From NCBI RefSeq assembly GCF_000427665.1, contig NZ_KE386572.1, forward strand, positions 3,782,373-3,846,372: a stretch of 64,000 nt of DNA. Direction: 5' to 3'. Numbering within the stretch: position 1 is the first letter of the stretch; each line of letters begins with the position of its first letter. The position numbers and the translations under genes were made by a program. Shown piece after piece: positions 23,239 to 32,168 of this stretch. Source of the DNA: Geminicoccus roseus DSM 18922 (GTDB taxonomy: Bacteria; Pseudomonadota; Alphaproteobacteria; Geminicoccales; Geminicoccaceae). A model generated the notes under the pieces. That model did not search any database. It was not told the origin of the DNA and worked only from the letters and a program-made list of their open reading frames with translations.

Positions 23239-23266
23239 ACTATATTTCCTCAACCACCGTCTGCAA
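23239..23266 (-). promoter_or_regulatory. predicted mucR promoter
   Basis: Minus strand TTGCAG (23266-23261), 16-nt spacer, TATAGT (23244-23239). The region has several T-A steps in an otherwise GC-rich genome, the sort of sequence MucR binds, so autoregulation is plausible. The 5' leader would be about 40 nt. Confidence 0.5.
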
Positions 23267-23307
23267 GGGGGCTTTTCAAAAAGTCCTCACAAAAAAAGGT
23301 AGATGAA

Positions 23308-23547
23308 ATGGCCTCTTCTGAAGCAACCCTCGACATCACCGCCGACACCTGCCCGATCACCTTCGTGCGAGCCAAGCTCGCGCTGGAAAGAATGTCTCCC
23401 GGCGACATGCTGCGCATTCGGCTTCGCGAAGGTGAACCGCTCGTTAACGTTCCGTTTTCCCTTACGGATCACGGTCACGAGATCGTCAGCCGCAAGGCTG
23501 TGGATGACGGGATCTTTGAGCTGCTGGTCCGGCGCGGCGCCGACTAG
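23308..23547 (+). CDS. TusA-family sulfurtransferase-like protein
   Basis: 79 residues. Cys15-Pro16 in 'ITADTCPITFVRAKLALERM' is the TusA/SirA persulfide site, followed by 'GDMLRIRLREGEPLVNVPF'. Family members carry sulfur to tRNA thiolation, molybdenum cofactor or sulfur oxidation pathways; which one is not clear here. An A-rich stretch ending in AAAGGTAG precedes the ATG at 23308. The gene is divergent from mucR and its stop overlaps the convergent rimI stop by 4 nt. Confidence 0.82.
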   Translation: MASSEATLDITADTCPITFVRAKLALERMSPGDMLRIRLREGEPLVNVPFSLTDHGHEIVSRKAVDDGIFELLVRRGAD

Positions 23548-24077
23548 CTCTGGCCGGGCAGCGACCTTGGCCCATGCAGCGAGGCCTTCATCGTATATGC
23601 GCTGATCTTTCGGCCATCCGGGCGATGATAATAGTCCAGCCGCGTCCCGACCCGTTTGAAATTGTATCTTTCATACAAGCTCTGTGCGGCTACATTGTCG
23701 ACCGCGACCTCCAGGAACATCGCGTCGGCGCCCGCCTGATGGGCACGGACCATCGAGGCTTCCAGTAACGTCCCGGCGACGCCCCGGTGACGCCAAGACT
23801 GCAGCACTCCGATCGACAGTAGTTCACTCTCGTCGCGCACCACCCGGCAAATCGCGAACCCGACCCCGCGCAGCCCGTCGATCGCCGAGAACCCGCGATC
23901 GAAGCAGCGGGCGATCAGGCCGAACCCTCCCGGCAGCGACAGCAGGTGGGCGATGTCGGAGCGCGACCAGCCGTCCTCGAAGCAGCCGCGGTGCAGGCGC
24001 GCAAGTCGACCAAGATCAAAAGGGCCGATGTTCTTGACAGCGATCTGGCCGGGACGGGGCAGGTCCATCAGGGCCAT
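23544..24077 (-). CDS. rimI: ribosomal protein S18-alanine N-acetyltransferase
   Basis: 177 residues, GNAT fold. The acetyl-CoA loop is 'SWRHRGVAGTLLEASM', and 'EVAVDNVAAQSLYERYNFKRVG' is the typical RimI C-terminal motif. The gene starts two bases after tsaB, the usual tsaB-rimI pairing. It acetylates the N-terminal alanine of S18 and possibly other proteins. The first 17 residues extend beyond the usual RimI start but no later start fits better. Confidence 0.85.
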   Translation of the reverse strand: MALMDLPRPGQIAVKNIGPFDLGRLARLHRGCFEDGWSRSDIAHLLSLPGGFGLIARCFDRGFSAIDGLRGVGFAICRVVRDESELLSIGVLQSWRHRGVAGTLLEASMVRAHQAGADAMFLEVAVDNVAAQSLYERYNFKRVGTRLDYYHRPDGRKISAYTMKASLHGPRSLPGQS

Positions 24078-24079
24078 GG

Positions 24080-24730
24080 TCAGGGATCCACCCGGTCGAG
24101 CAGCGACCGGCCCGCACCTTCACGGGCATCGGCACCGCGCAAATAAAGCGGCACCAGCTCGCTTCCCGGCGATCCGCCGGCACCGGCCGCATGGCGGCCA
24201 AAGGCCACGTGCGCCACGTCGCTCGCATCCGCCACCAGTTCGACCATTCCCTCGCATCCGGAGCCGACCAGGGTCCTGTCCGGCAATACGCCGGGAGGGG
24301 CCGCGAGGATCTCTGGTTCGCCGTGATGGCCCCGCTCGTCGAAGTCCTGGATGAACCAGTTGCCGCGCCCGCCCGGAACCACCACCCGCAACGGGCCGGA
24401 AACGCCCTCGCGGCGCGCCCGGTCCGCCAGGGCCTGGAAGGAGGTGACCGCCAGGACCGGCAGGCTGGCCGCCAGGGCCAGGCCCCGCGCCAGCGCCACC
24501 GCGACCCGGATGCTGGTGAAGCCGCCGGGACCGATCCCGCAGGCGATCAGGTCGACCTGGCCGCTCCGCCAGCTTGCCTGCTGCAGGCACCGCTCCACGA
24601 GCAGCGGCAGGCCATCGGCATCGGCGCCGGCCGCCCGCCTAGCCGATCCCGCGATCAGCGGGCCGTCCGGCCCGCGGCCGCAGGCCGCCACGGCGACCGG
24701 CCCGGCTCCGTCGATCGCGAGGATCCGCAA
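24080..24730 (-). CDS. tsaB: tRNA threonylcarbamoyladenosine biosynthesis protein TsaB
   Basis: 216 residues. It begins 'MRILAIDGAGPVAVAAC', the ASKHA phosphate-1 strand, and has 'CGIGPGGFTSIRVAVALARGLA', the most conserved TsaB segment. It partners TsaD and TsaE to make t6A37 in ANN-decoding tRNAs. It is likely cotranscribed with rimI. Confidence 0.9.
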   Translation of the reverse strand: MRILAIDGAGPVAVAACGRGPDGPLIAGSARRAAGADADGLPLLVERCLQQASWRSGQVDLIACGIGPGGFTSIRVAVALARGLALAASLPVLAVTSFQALADRARREGVSGPLRVVVPGGRGNWFIQDFDERGHHGEPEILAAPPGVLPDRTLVGSGCEGMVELVADASDVAHVAFGRHAAGAGGSPGSELVPLYLRGADAREGAGRSLLDRVDP

Positions 24731-24752
24731 CCTCGTCGTCCCTGGCCCTAAG

Positions 24753-25307
24753 TCAGTCGATAGCCCGGACCTCGACCACGTCCGGCACGTAATAGCGCAG
24801 GAGGTTCTCGATGCCGTTCTTGAGCGTGACCACCGAGGACGGGCAGCCGGCGCAGGCGCCCTTCATGTGCAGGTACACGACCCCGCGCTCGAACCCGTGG
24901 AACACGATGTCGCCGCCATCGTTGGCGACCGCCGGGCGCACCCGGGTCTCCAGGAGTTCCTTGATCTTGGCGACGGTCTCGTCGTCCTCGGCCTCGACGG
25001 CCGGCTCGGGCGACGCCTGCTGGATGACCGCGTCCTCGCCGGACATGAAATGCTCGACCATGGCGCCGAGCACGGCCGGCTTGAGCAGGTACCAGTCGGC
25101 GGCGGCCTGCTTGGTCACCGCGACGAAGTCCTTGGTGATGAACACCGAGCGGACGCCGTCCACGCCGAACACGCGGCGCGCCAGCGGCGAGACCCGCTCG
25201 GCCTCGTCAGCGTCCAGGACTTCGACCTGGCCGCCCTCGATGATGGTCTGGCCGGGAAGGAACTTGAGCGTCGCCGGGTTCGGCGTCTGCTCGGTCTGAA
25301 TGAACAT
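24753..25307 (-). CDS. NfuA-type Fe-S scaffold (NifU family) protein
   Basis: 184 residues. The N-terminal Nfu_N domain starts 'MFIQTEQTPNPATLKFLPG'. The C-terminal NifU domain has 'VRPAVANDGGDIVFHGFERG' and the cluster-binding CxxC as Cys152/Cys155 in 'GACAGCPSSVVTLKNGIE'. It carries [4Fe-4S] clusters to target enzymes, among which the radical-SAM protein MiaB encoded nearby is a plausible client. The domain order matches mitochondrial NFU1 and alphaproteobacterial NifU-like proteins. The ATG at 25307 is the family start; the frame stays open upstream without homology. Confidence 0.93.
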   Translation of the reverse strand: MFIQTEQTPNPATLKFLPGQTIIEGGQVEVLDADEAERVSPLARRVFGVDGVRSVFITKDFVAVTKQAAADWYLLKPAVLGAMVEHFMSGEDAVIQQASPEPAVEAEDDETVAKIKELLETRVRPAVANDGGDIVFHGFERGVVYLHMKGACAGCPSSVVTLKNGIENLLRYYVPDVVEVRAID

Positions 25308-25348
25308 GGTATTGCTCTCCGTGCGGCTGAAGTGGCGAGGCCGGGACG

Positions 25349-26308
25349 TCATCGCAAGAGGATGTTGGTCACTTCCCGCAACTGGGTGCGCGCGCGCAGA
25401 AGAAGGAAGCCCTGGGCAGCCAGATGATTGGGCTTCACCTGGCTGTCCAGGCCACCGTTCACCACCACCCAGGGCTGGAGGATCGCGGCCATCCGGAAGC
25501 TGTCCAGCATCTCCGCCCAGTTCGAGGCAGCACCCCGCTCGGCGATCACGTCGGCATAGTCCAGACCCAACTCGCGCAGGAGGATGTAGTAGGCGTAGAG
25601 CTGGCCCTTGTCGGTATAGAACAGGTCGTCGGCCGAGAAGTCGAACCAGCGGTTCTGGCTGAGGTCGATGGCCTGGTAGATCGCGGCGGAGGTCGAGCCC
25701 AGATCGGCGGCGATCGCGTCCAGGCTGTCCAGCAGATTGTCGGCCCGCTTTTCCAGGACGGCCTCGCCAGCGGCAAGCCGCTGGTTGTAGGCGCGCAGCG
25801 CCTGGACCGCCTGGCGGTACTGGCTTTCGCTGGTGGCGGTGGGGGCCCAGGAGGTGGTCGGGTTCCAGACCCAGACATTGCCCGGATAGGCCAGCAGGCC
25901 CATCGCCCGGGTCAGGTCGGCATCGGCCTGGGAGGAGCCGCGGGCCCGCGCCAGCCGGTCGCGCACCGACACGCCGAAGCGCTGCACCGCCGCCAGGAGC
26001 CCGGTCTGGTAGTTGGGCATGTTGTCGAGCAGCACGCCCGGCTTGAAGAACGGCTCGTTGGGCGTCCACTCGTTGACGTCGATCTCGCGCTCGACCAGGT
26101 CGGCCATCGCGGCGATCGCCCGGGATCCGTTCTCCGGCGCGCTGGTGGCGATGGCGAAGTCCGGGTCGTCGTCGATCCGGTTCACCACCGCCATGCCGAT
26201 CAGGTACCAGCCGGCGACCGCCAGCACGATCAGGGCCGGCAGGCCGAACAGGACCCGGCGCAGCAAGGGGCGCCGGGCAGGGGGGTGCACGTCCGATACG
26301 GCCATCAT
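25349..26308 (-). CDS. DUF2333 family membrane-anchored protein
   Basis: 319 residues. One N-terminal transmembrane helix (about 16-40, 'VLFGLPALIVLAVAGWYLIG') anchors a periplasmic helical domain. The sequence 'DVNEWTPNEPFFKPGVLLDN' and 'NPTTSWAPTATSESQYRQAV' identify it as DUF2333, a family of unknown function found in Proteobacteria. It lies between trpS and the Nfu gene on the same strand with short gaps. Confidence 0.85.
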   Translation of the reverse strand: MMAVSDVHPPARRPLLRRVLFGLPALIVLAVAGWYLIGMAVVNRIDDDPDFAIATSAPENGSRAIAAMADLVEREIDVNEWTPNEPFFKPGVLLDNMPNYQTGLLAAVQRFGVSVRDRLARARGSSQADADLTRAMGLLAYPGNVWVWNPTTSWAPTATSESQYRQAVQALRAYNQRLAAGEAVLEKRADNLLDSLDAIAADLGSTSAAIYQAIDLSQNRWFDFSADDLFYTDKGQLYAYYILLRELGLDYADVIAERGAASNWAEMLDSFRMAAILQPWVVVNGGLDSQVKPNHLAAQGFLLLRARTQLREVTNILLR

Positions 26309-26381
26309 CGATCCTCTGGCGGGGGCAACTGCCTGGGAGATGGCGCGTCGGCCCCGCCATCGAAAGGCTCAGGTGAAAGGT

Positions 26382-27377
26382 TCACCCCTGCCGGAAGCCG
26401 ACAATGTCGTAGACCTGCCGCAGGATCGGCCCCGCGATCGCGTCGGCCCGGCCGGCACCCTGGTCCAGGATCCGGTCGATTTCGGCCGGATCGGCCAGGA
26501 GGCGGCGCATCTCGGTGGTGATCGGCGAGAGCTTCTCCACGCACAGCTCGGCCAGGCGGTTCTTGAAGGTCGAGAAGTTGGCGGAGGCGAACTCGTCCTC
26601 GACGGCCTGGCGCGGCCGGTCGGCCAGGGCCGCGTAGATCGTCAGCAGGTTGGAGGCTTCCGGCCGCTTCTCCGGGTCGAAGCTCACGCCCTCGATCGGG
26701 TCGGACTTCGCCTTGCGGATCTTCTGCGCCAGCGTGTCGGCATCGTCGGTCAGGTTGATGCGACTATAGTCCGAGGTGTCGGACTTGCTCATCTTCTTGG
26801 TGCCGTCGCGCAGCGACATCACCCGGGTGGCCTCGCCCAGGATCATCGGCTCGGGCAGGGTGAAGAACTCCACCCCGAACTGCCGGTTGAAGGCGCCGGC
26901 GGTGTCGCGCGCCAGCTCCAGATGCTGCTTCTGGTCCTCGCCCACCGGCACGTGGGTGGCGTTGTAGGCCAGGATGTCGGCCGACATCAGCACGGGATAG
27001 GTATAGAGCCCGGCCGACGCGTTCTCGCGCTGCTTGCCGGCCTTCTCCTTGAACTGGGTCATCCGGTTCAGCCAGCCGATCGGCGTCTGGCACATCAGCA
27101 CCCAGGCCAGCTGGGAGTGGGCGGTGACGGTCGACTGGTTGAACAGGATCGAGTGCGTGGGGTCGATGCCGCAGGCGATCAGCGCCGCGGCCACCTCGCG
27201 GGTCGCCCCGCGCAGTTCCTTCGGGTCCTGCGGCAGGGTGATCGCGTGCTGGTCGACGATGCAGTAGATCGCCTCGTAGTCCTGCTGCAGACGTACCCAA
27301 TGCCGGATCGCGCCCAGATAGTTGCCGAGATGCAGGGCGCCGGTCGGCTGGACGCCGGAGAAGATACGGCCGGACAT
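26382..27377 (-). CDS. trpS: tryptophanyl-tRNA synthetase
   Basis: 331 residues, typical for bacterial TrpRS. The class I signatures are present: '[13 protein letters not shown]' (HIGH equivalent at 16-19) and 'KKMSKSD' (KMSKS at 195-199). '[16 protein letters not shown]' forms part of the tryptophan pocket. It charges tRNA-Trp. The murJ-trpS order is common in alphaproteobacteria. Confidence 0.97.
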   Translation of the reverse strand: MSGRIFSGVQPTGALHLGNYLGAIRHWVRLQQDYEAIYCIVDQHAITLPQDPKELRGATREVAAALIACGIDPTHSILFNQSTVTAHSQLAWVLMCQTPIGWLNRMTQFKEKAGKQRENASAGLYTYPVLMSADILAYNATHVPVGEDQKQHLELARDTAGAFNRQFGVEFFTLPEPMILGEATRVMSLRDGTKKMSKSDTSDYSRINLTDDADTLAQKIRKAKSDPIEGVSFDPEKRPEASNLLTIYAALADRPRQAVEDEFASANFSTFKNRLAELCVEKLSPITTEMRRLLADPAEIDRILDQGAGRADAIAGPILRQVYDIVGFRQG

Positions 27378-27444
27378 GGACGAGCCTTCGGATCGGGATC
27401 GGGTATAGCTGAGCGCGGTTGGATGGCCGGTCGGGGCTGTTCCG

Positions 27445-28974
27445 TCAAGCGCGGTCCCGGAAAAGAGCGACGAGTTCCCGCGGCCGGACCACCCGCACCA
27501 CCGTGACCATCGCGAAGAAGGCCAGCCCGCCCACCAGGATGGCGCTGGCGAGCCCGGTCAGCCGGCCGATATGGTGAAGCTCGGTGAAGGCCTGATGGGC
27601 CATCGACCCGGCAAACACCGCGCAGGCCAGGGCGCCCAGCGCGCGCAGCTTGGTGCGCCGGGAAAAGGCGCGTCCCTCGATCCCGCGCAAACGCCAGGCC
27701 AGCACCGTCAGGTTCGCCCAGTTGGCGAGGCTGGCCGCCACCGCCAGGCCCAGATGGCCGAGCGGGCGCAGTGTGGCGAGCCCCACCAGCAGCGTGACCA
27801 CCAGCGCCACCGACGCGCCCACCAGCGGGGTGCGCATGTCGCCGCGCGCGAACAGGCTGGCCGCGAGGATGCGGACCAGCACGGCGGCCGGCAGGCCCAG
27901 GGCGAAGGCCTGCAGCGCGCTCGCGGTGGCCGCGGCGTCCAGCGCGTCGAAGGCGCCCCGCTCGAACAGAATCCGCACGATCGGCAGGGCCAGGGCGGTG
28001 AGGCCGGCGGCGGCCGGCAGGGTCAGCAGGAGCGCCACCTCGGCGGCCTGGTCGCGCAGCGCGCGCGCCGCCTCCAGGCGGCCCTCGGCGATCCGCCGGG
28101 CCACGATCGGCAGGAGCGCCGTGGAGATCGCCACCCCGATCAGCCCCAGCGGCAGCTGGGCCAGCCGGTCGGCGAAGTAAAGGAACGACACCGCTCCCGG
28201 GGCCAGGGCGGTCGCCATGATCGTCACGATCACCACGTTGACCTGGTAGATCCCGGCCCCGGCAAGGCCCGGCAGGATCCGCCGCCCCAGCGGGCGCAGG
28301 TGGCGGTCGCGCAGGTCCGGCCGCAGGGAGACCGCCATGCCGGCCCGCCGGCAGGCCAGCCAGAGCATCGCCAGCTGCAGCACCCCGGCCACCGGCAGCG
28401 CCAGCGCCAGCAGGCGCGCCTGGGCGACCGGGTCGTCGCCGCCCGTCAGCAGGGCGCCGATCATCACGAGGTTGAGGATCACCGGGGCGAGCGACGCCAC
28501 CGCGAACCGGCCGAGCACGTTCAGCACCCCGGCCAGCAGCGCGGTGAGCGAAACGAACAGCGCGTAGGAAAAGGTGCGCCTGGCCAGTTCGACGGCCAGG
28601 TCGTGGCGCGGGTCGGCCAGGTCGAAGCCCGGCGCCAGCACGGTGATCACCAAGGGCATCGCCAGCAGCGCCAGCCCGGTCAAAAGCGTGAGCAGCACGC
28701 CCAGAATGGTGAAGGCGCGGCTGGCGAACGCCCGGGCAGCCTGCTCGCCCTCCATGGAATGGACCTGGCTGAACAGCGGCACGAACGCCGCGCCGAACGC
28801 GCCCTCGGCGAACAGCCGGCGCAGGAGGTTGGGGATCTTCAGCGCCACCAGGAACGCGTCGGCCGCCACGCCCGCGCCCAGCGCCTGCGCCATCAGCACG
28901 TCGCGCAGGAAGCCCAGGAGACGGGAGGCGAGGGTCGCCGAGGCGACGACCGAGGATGCACGCAGCCAGCTCAA
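27445..28974 (-). CDS. murJ: lipid II flippase MurJ
   Basis: 509 residues with about 14 hydrophobic membrane segments, MOP superfamily. The conserved start '[19 protein letters not shown]', '[20 protein letters not shown]' and the central '[19 protein letters not shown]' are MurJ hallmarks, including the Arg residues lining the cavity. It flips lipid II to the periplasmic side for peptidoglycan synthesis. The start is TTG at 28974 with GGGAG six nt upstream, 13 nt after the glnD stop. Confidence 0.95.
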   Translation of the reverse strand: MSWLRASSVVASATLASRLLGFLRDVLMAQALGAGVAADAFLVALKIPNLLRRLFAEGAFGAAFVPLFSQVHSMEGEQAARAFASRAFTILGVLLTLLTGLALLAMPLVITVLAPGFDLADPRHDLAVELARRTFSYALFVSLTALLAGVLNVLGRFAVASLAPVILNLVMIGALLTGGDDPVAQARLLALALPVAGVLQLAMLWLACRRAGMAVSLRPDLRDRHLRPLGRRILPGLAGAGIYQVNVVIVTIMATALAPGAVSFLYFADRLAQLPLGLIGVAISTALLPIVARRIAEGRLEAARALRDQAAEVALLLTLPAAAGLTALALPIVRILFERGAFDALDAAATASALQAFALGLPAAVLVRILAASLFARGDMRTPLVGASVALVVTLLVGLATLRPLGHLGLAVAASLANWANLTVLAWRLRGIEGRAFSRRTKLRALGALACAVFAGSMAHQAFTELHHIGRLTGLASAILVGGLAFFAMVTVVRVVRPRELVALFRDRA

Positions 28975-28987
28975 GCCCTGCTCCCGC

Positions 28988-31825
28988 TCAGGTCAGGCTG
29001 AGCGCCTCGGTGAGCTGCTTTTGCACCTTCATGACCTTGCTGCGCACGGTGACCTTCATGCCGAACACGTCCTTGACGTAGAAGACGTCGACGACGCGCT
29101 CGCCATAGGTGCTGATATGCGCGGAGCTGATCACGAGGCCCGATTCCTTCAGCGCCTTGGCCAGGTCGAACAGGAGGCCCGGCCGGTCGCGCCCGTTCAC
29201 TTCGATCACGGTATGCGTGCGGCTGGCGTTGTTGTCGAGCAGCACGCGCGGCTCGACCCGGAACACGTCGGCGCGGGCCGGCAGGCTGCGCCGTCCGGCC
29301 AGGGCCTTCTCCAGCCAGATCTCGCCGGAGAGAGCCTTGATCAGGTTGGTGCGGATCCGCTGCAGGCGCTCGGGATCGTCCACGGCGACATGCTTCTCGG
29401 CGTCCTGGAAGCCCAGCATGTCCAGGGCGGTGCCGTCGGTGGTGGTGAAGATGTGCGCGTCGACGATGCTCGCACCACCCAGCGCGATGGCGCCGGCCAC
29501 CTTCATGAACAGGCCCGGATGGTCGGGGGCGTAGAGCAGCAGTTCGGAGCGGTCGCGGAACGTGTCGACCCGAAAGTCGATGCCGATCGGCATCGCCTGG
29601 CTTTCGGTCTGCCGGATCAGCTCGGCGTGGCGGACCAGTTCCTCGGTGGAGAAGCCCAGCCAGTAGCGCGGGTCGTGGCGGGCGATGTGCCGGTCGATCC
29701 GCTCGCGGGTCCACCAGCCGTCCGGGGCTGTCAGGAGCGCCTGTTCCAGCTCGCCCTTGGCCCGGTTGGTGCGGGCGCTGCGCCGGCCGCGCGGGTCGCC
29801 GGACTGCAGCGCCGCCTCGGCCTCGTGGTGCAGCTCGCGCAAGAGCTGGCCCTTCCAGCCGTTCCACACGTTCGGGCCGACCGCGCGGATGTCGCAGACC
29901 GTCAGCACCAGGAGCAGCTTCAGCCGTTCCGGCGACTGCACCACGTCGACGAAGTCCTGGATGGTCTTGGGATCCTCCAGGTCGCGCCGGAACGCGGTGT
30001 CGCTCATCAGGAGATGGTGGCGGACCAGCCAGACCACCGTCTCGGTCTCCTCCGGCGCCAGGCCGAAGCGCGGGCAGAGCCGGCGGGCGATCGTGGCGCC
30101 CACCTCCGAGTGGCGGCCGCCGCGGCCCTTGCCGATGTCGTGCAGGAACGCCGCCACGAACAGGGCGCGGCGCGAGAGCAGCTTAGGGAACAGCTCGGTC
30201 GCCAGCGGCACCTCGCCGCCGATCCGGCCATCCTCGATCTGGCGCAGGATGTCGATCGCCCGGATCGTGTGCTCGTCGGTGGTGTAGACGTGGTAGAGGT
30301 TGTGCTGCATCTGGGCGACGATCCGCCCGAAATCCGGCACGAACTTGCCGAGCACGCCCGCCTCGTTCATCCGGGTCAGCCCAAGCGCGGGATCCCGGCG
30401 CGAGGTCAGGATCTCCATGAACAGCCGGTTGGCATGCGGGTCGTCGCGCAGCGCCGCGTCGATGCGCGGCAAGGCGTGGCCGACCGCGGCCAGGGTGGCC
30501 GGGTGGATGTCCAGGCCGCGGGCGTCGGCGGTCTGGAACAGCTGCAGGATCCGCACCGGCTCGTTCTGGAAGGTGGCCGGGTCATCCAGCGCCAGCCGAT
30601 TGCCCTGGATGATGAACCCGTCGACCCGCTTGCGGCTCAAACCGAAGCGCGGGAGCGCGAATTTCGGCCGGCGGCGATGCTGTTCCTCCAGGGCGGCGCA
30701 CACGATCCGGGTCAGGTTGCCGACCTCGCGCGCCGCCAGGTAGTAGCGCTTCATGAAGCGCTCGACGCCCTTGGCCCGCACCCGGGCGCGAAAGCCCATC
30801 CGGCTGGCGATCTCCGGCTGCACGTCCAGGGTCAGCCGGTCCTCCGCCCGCCCGGTCAGCCAGTGCAGGTGGCAGCGCACCGCCAGGAGAAAGGCGTGCG
30901 AGCGCTTGAAGGTGGCGAGGTCGCGCCGGGTCAGCAGCCCCGACTGGACCAGGGCGGTCAGGTCGGAGGCGCCATAGACGAAGCGCGCCAGCCAGCCCAG
31001 CGTGTGGAGGTCGCGCAAGCCACCCTTGCCCTCCTTGACGTTGGGCTCGAGCAGGTAGCGGCTGTCGCCGACCCGCAGGTGGCGGTCGTCGCGCTCGGCC
31101 AGCTTCGCCTCGATGAAGGCGGCCTCGTGGCCCTGGACGATCTCCTTGCGGTAGCGGTCGCGCAGTTCGCCGATCGAGCCCTCGTCGCCCCAGAGCGGCC
31201 GGGCCTCCAGGAGTGCCGTGGAGACCGAGAGGTCCTGCTGGGCGAGCTTGATGCATTCCGCGGTAGAGCGGGTGGCGTGGCCAACCTTCAGGCCCAGGTC
31301 CCAGAGCCGGTAGAGCACGAACTCGGCGATCTGCTCGGCGACCGGGGTGCGCTTGTAGGGGACCAGGAACAGCAGATCGACGTCGGAATGCGGGCAGAGC
31401 TCGCTGCGCCCGTAGCCGCCCACCGCCAGGACCGCGAACTCCTCGCCCTTGGTCGGGTTGGGGGTCGGGTAGACATGCGCGCTGGCAAGGTCGAGCAGGC
31501 CCTGGATCAGCCCGTCCATCACCCCGCTCAGGGCGCCGACCGTGGCGCTGGCCTTGCCGCCTGCCTCGAAGCTGTCCCGGATCGCGCGCCTGGCGTCGTC
31601 GTGGATGCGCTTCAGCGCGCCCAGGAGGGCCGGGAAGTCGGAGATCCCGTCCACGCCCAGCGCCTGGACCGCCGCCCGGATCGAGGCCGCATCGGGCAGC
31701 GATGGAGCTTCCGCCCGAGGCATGCTAGGCGCAGTTTCGGCTCGCCGGCGATCCGCTTCCGGACCGCGCCCCGGCCGCGCTGCGTTGTCATGACCTCCGA
31801 CCGGAGCTCCGGTGCTCGCGTCCAA
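28988..31825 (-). CDS. glnD: [protein-PII] uridylyltransferase / uridylyl-removing enzyme
   Basis: 945 residues. The nucleotidyltransferase motif is 'GGYGRSELCPHSDVDLLFL' (about 132-150). The HD domain is 'FLHDIGKGRGGRHSEVGATI' (about 565). Two C-terminal ACT domains ('APDHPGLFMKVAGAIAL' and 'GRDRPGLLFDLAKAL') sense glutamine. GlnD uridylylates PII when glutamine is low and reverses it when high, so it sets nitrogen status signalling. The TTG start at 31825 has a GGAAGG site nine nt upstream. ATG at 31723 would shorten it by 34 residues but has no ribosome site. Confidence 0.95.
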   Translation of the reverse strand: MDASTGAPVGGHDNAARPGRGPEADRRRAETAPSMPRAEAPSLPDAASIRAAVQALGVDGISDFPALLGALKRIHDDARRAIRDSFEAGGKASATVGALSGVMDGLIQGLLDLASAHVYPTPNPTKGEEFAVLAVGGYGRSELCPHSDVDLLFLVPYKRTPVAEQIAEFVLYRLWDLGLKVGHATRSTAECIKLAQQDLSVSTALLEARPLWGDEGSIGELRDRYRKEIVQGHEAAFIEAKLAERDDRHLRVGDSRYLLEPNVKEGKGGLRDLHTLGWLARFVYGASDLTALVQSGLLTRRDLATFKRSHAFLLAVRCHLHWLTGRAEDRLTLDVQPEIASRMGFRARVRAKGVERFMKRYYLAAREVGNLTRIVCAALEEQHRRRPKFALPRFGLSRKRVDGFIIQGNRLALDDPATFQNEPVRILQLFQTADARGLDIHPATLAAVGHALPRIDAALRDDPHANRLFMEILTSRRDPALGLTRMNEAGVLGKFVPDFGRIVAQMQHNLYHVYTTDEHTIRAIDILRQIEDGRIGGEVPLATELFPKLLSRRALFVAAFLHDIGKGRGGRHSEVGATIARRLCPRFGLAPEETETVVWLVRHHLLMSDTAFRRDLEDPKTIQDFVDVVQSPERLKLLLVLTVCDIRAVGPNVWNGWKGQLLRELHHEAEAALQSGDPRGRRSARTNRAKGELEQALLTAPDGWWTRERIDRHIARHDPRYWLGFSTEELVRHAELIRQTESQAMPIGIDFRVDTFRDRSELLLYAPDHPGLFMKVAGAIALGGASIVDAHIFTTTDGTALDMLGFQDAEKHVAVDDPERLQRIRTNLIKALSGEIWLEKALAGRRSLPARADVFRVEPRVLLDNNASRTHTVIEVNGRDRPGLLFDLAKALKESGLVISSAHISTYGERVVDVFYVKDVFGMKVTVRSKVMKVQKQLTEALSLT

Positions 31826-31918
31826 ATCCGACTACCTTCCACCAAGCCCGCCATATCCCGATGCGGCTTACCGTGCCCTGTGCTTGCGGGAAAGCCCGGC
31901 TTCCCGGACGATCCGCCC

Positions 31919-32143
31919 ATGAGCGAGTTCCTGCGCATGAGCGGCTATGCAGTCTATGTATGGCCGGCGTTCGGATTCACCATCCTGGTGCTGGGTGGAC
32001 TCTGGTTGCTGTCGCTGCGCCGGATGCGGGCCAAGGAGGCCGAGCTCGAGGAACTGCGCGGCCGGATGCGCGCGCAGCGGCCGGCCCGGCAGCCCGCGGT
32101 GATCCGCCCGCGCCGGGAGACAACCCCTCCGCCGGATGCGTGA
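31919..32143 (+). CDS. ccmD: haem exporter protein CcmD (solitary)
   Basis: 74 residues. One transmembrane helix ('YVWPAFGFTILVLGGLWLLS') is followed by a basic/acidic helix 'RRMRAKEAELEELRGRM', the standard CcmD layout including the 'GYAVYVWPAFG' lead-in. CcmD holds haem-loaded CcmE on the CcmABC complex during cytochrome c maturation. No ccmA, ccmB, ccmC or ccmE gene is in the window, so it is separated from its usual partners. The Pro/Arg-rich tail is not conserved. Divergent from glnD. Confidence 0.8.
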   Translation: MSEFLRMSGYAVYVWPAFGFTILVLGGLWLLSLRRMRAKEAELEELRGRMRAQRPARQPAVIRPRRETTPPPDA

Positions 32144-32168
32144 ACCGCTCCTTCAACGAGGAAGGGCG

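Noticed and set aside
28574-31918. The large plus-strand open frame opposite glnD that runs into ccmD
   Set aside because: Only its last 75 codons resemble a real protein (ccmD). The rest is antisense to glnD with no recognisable domain.
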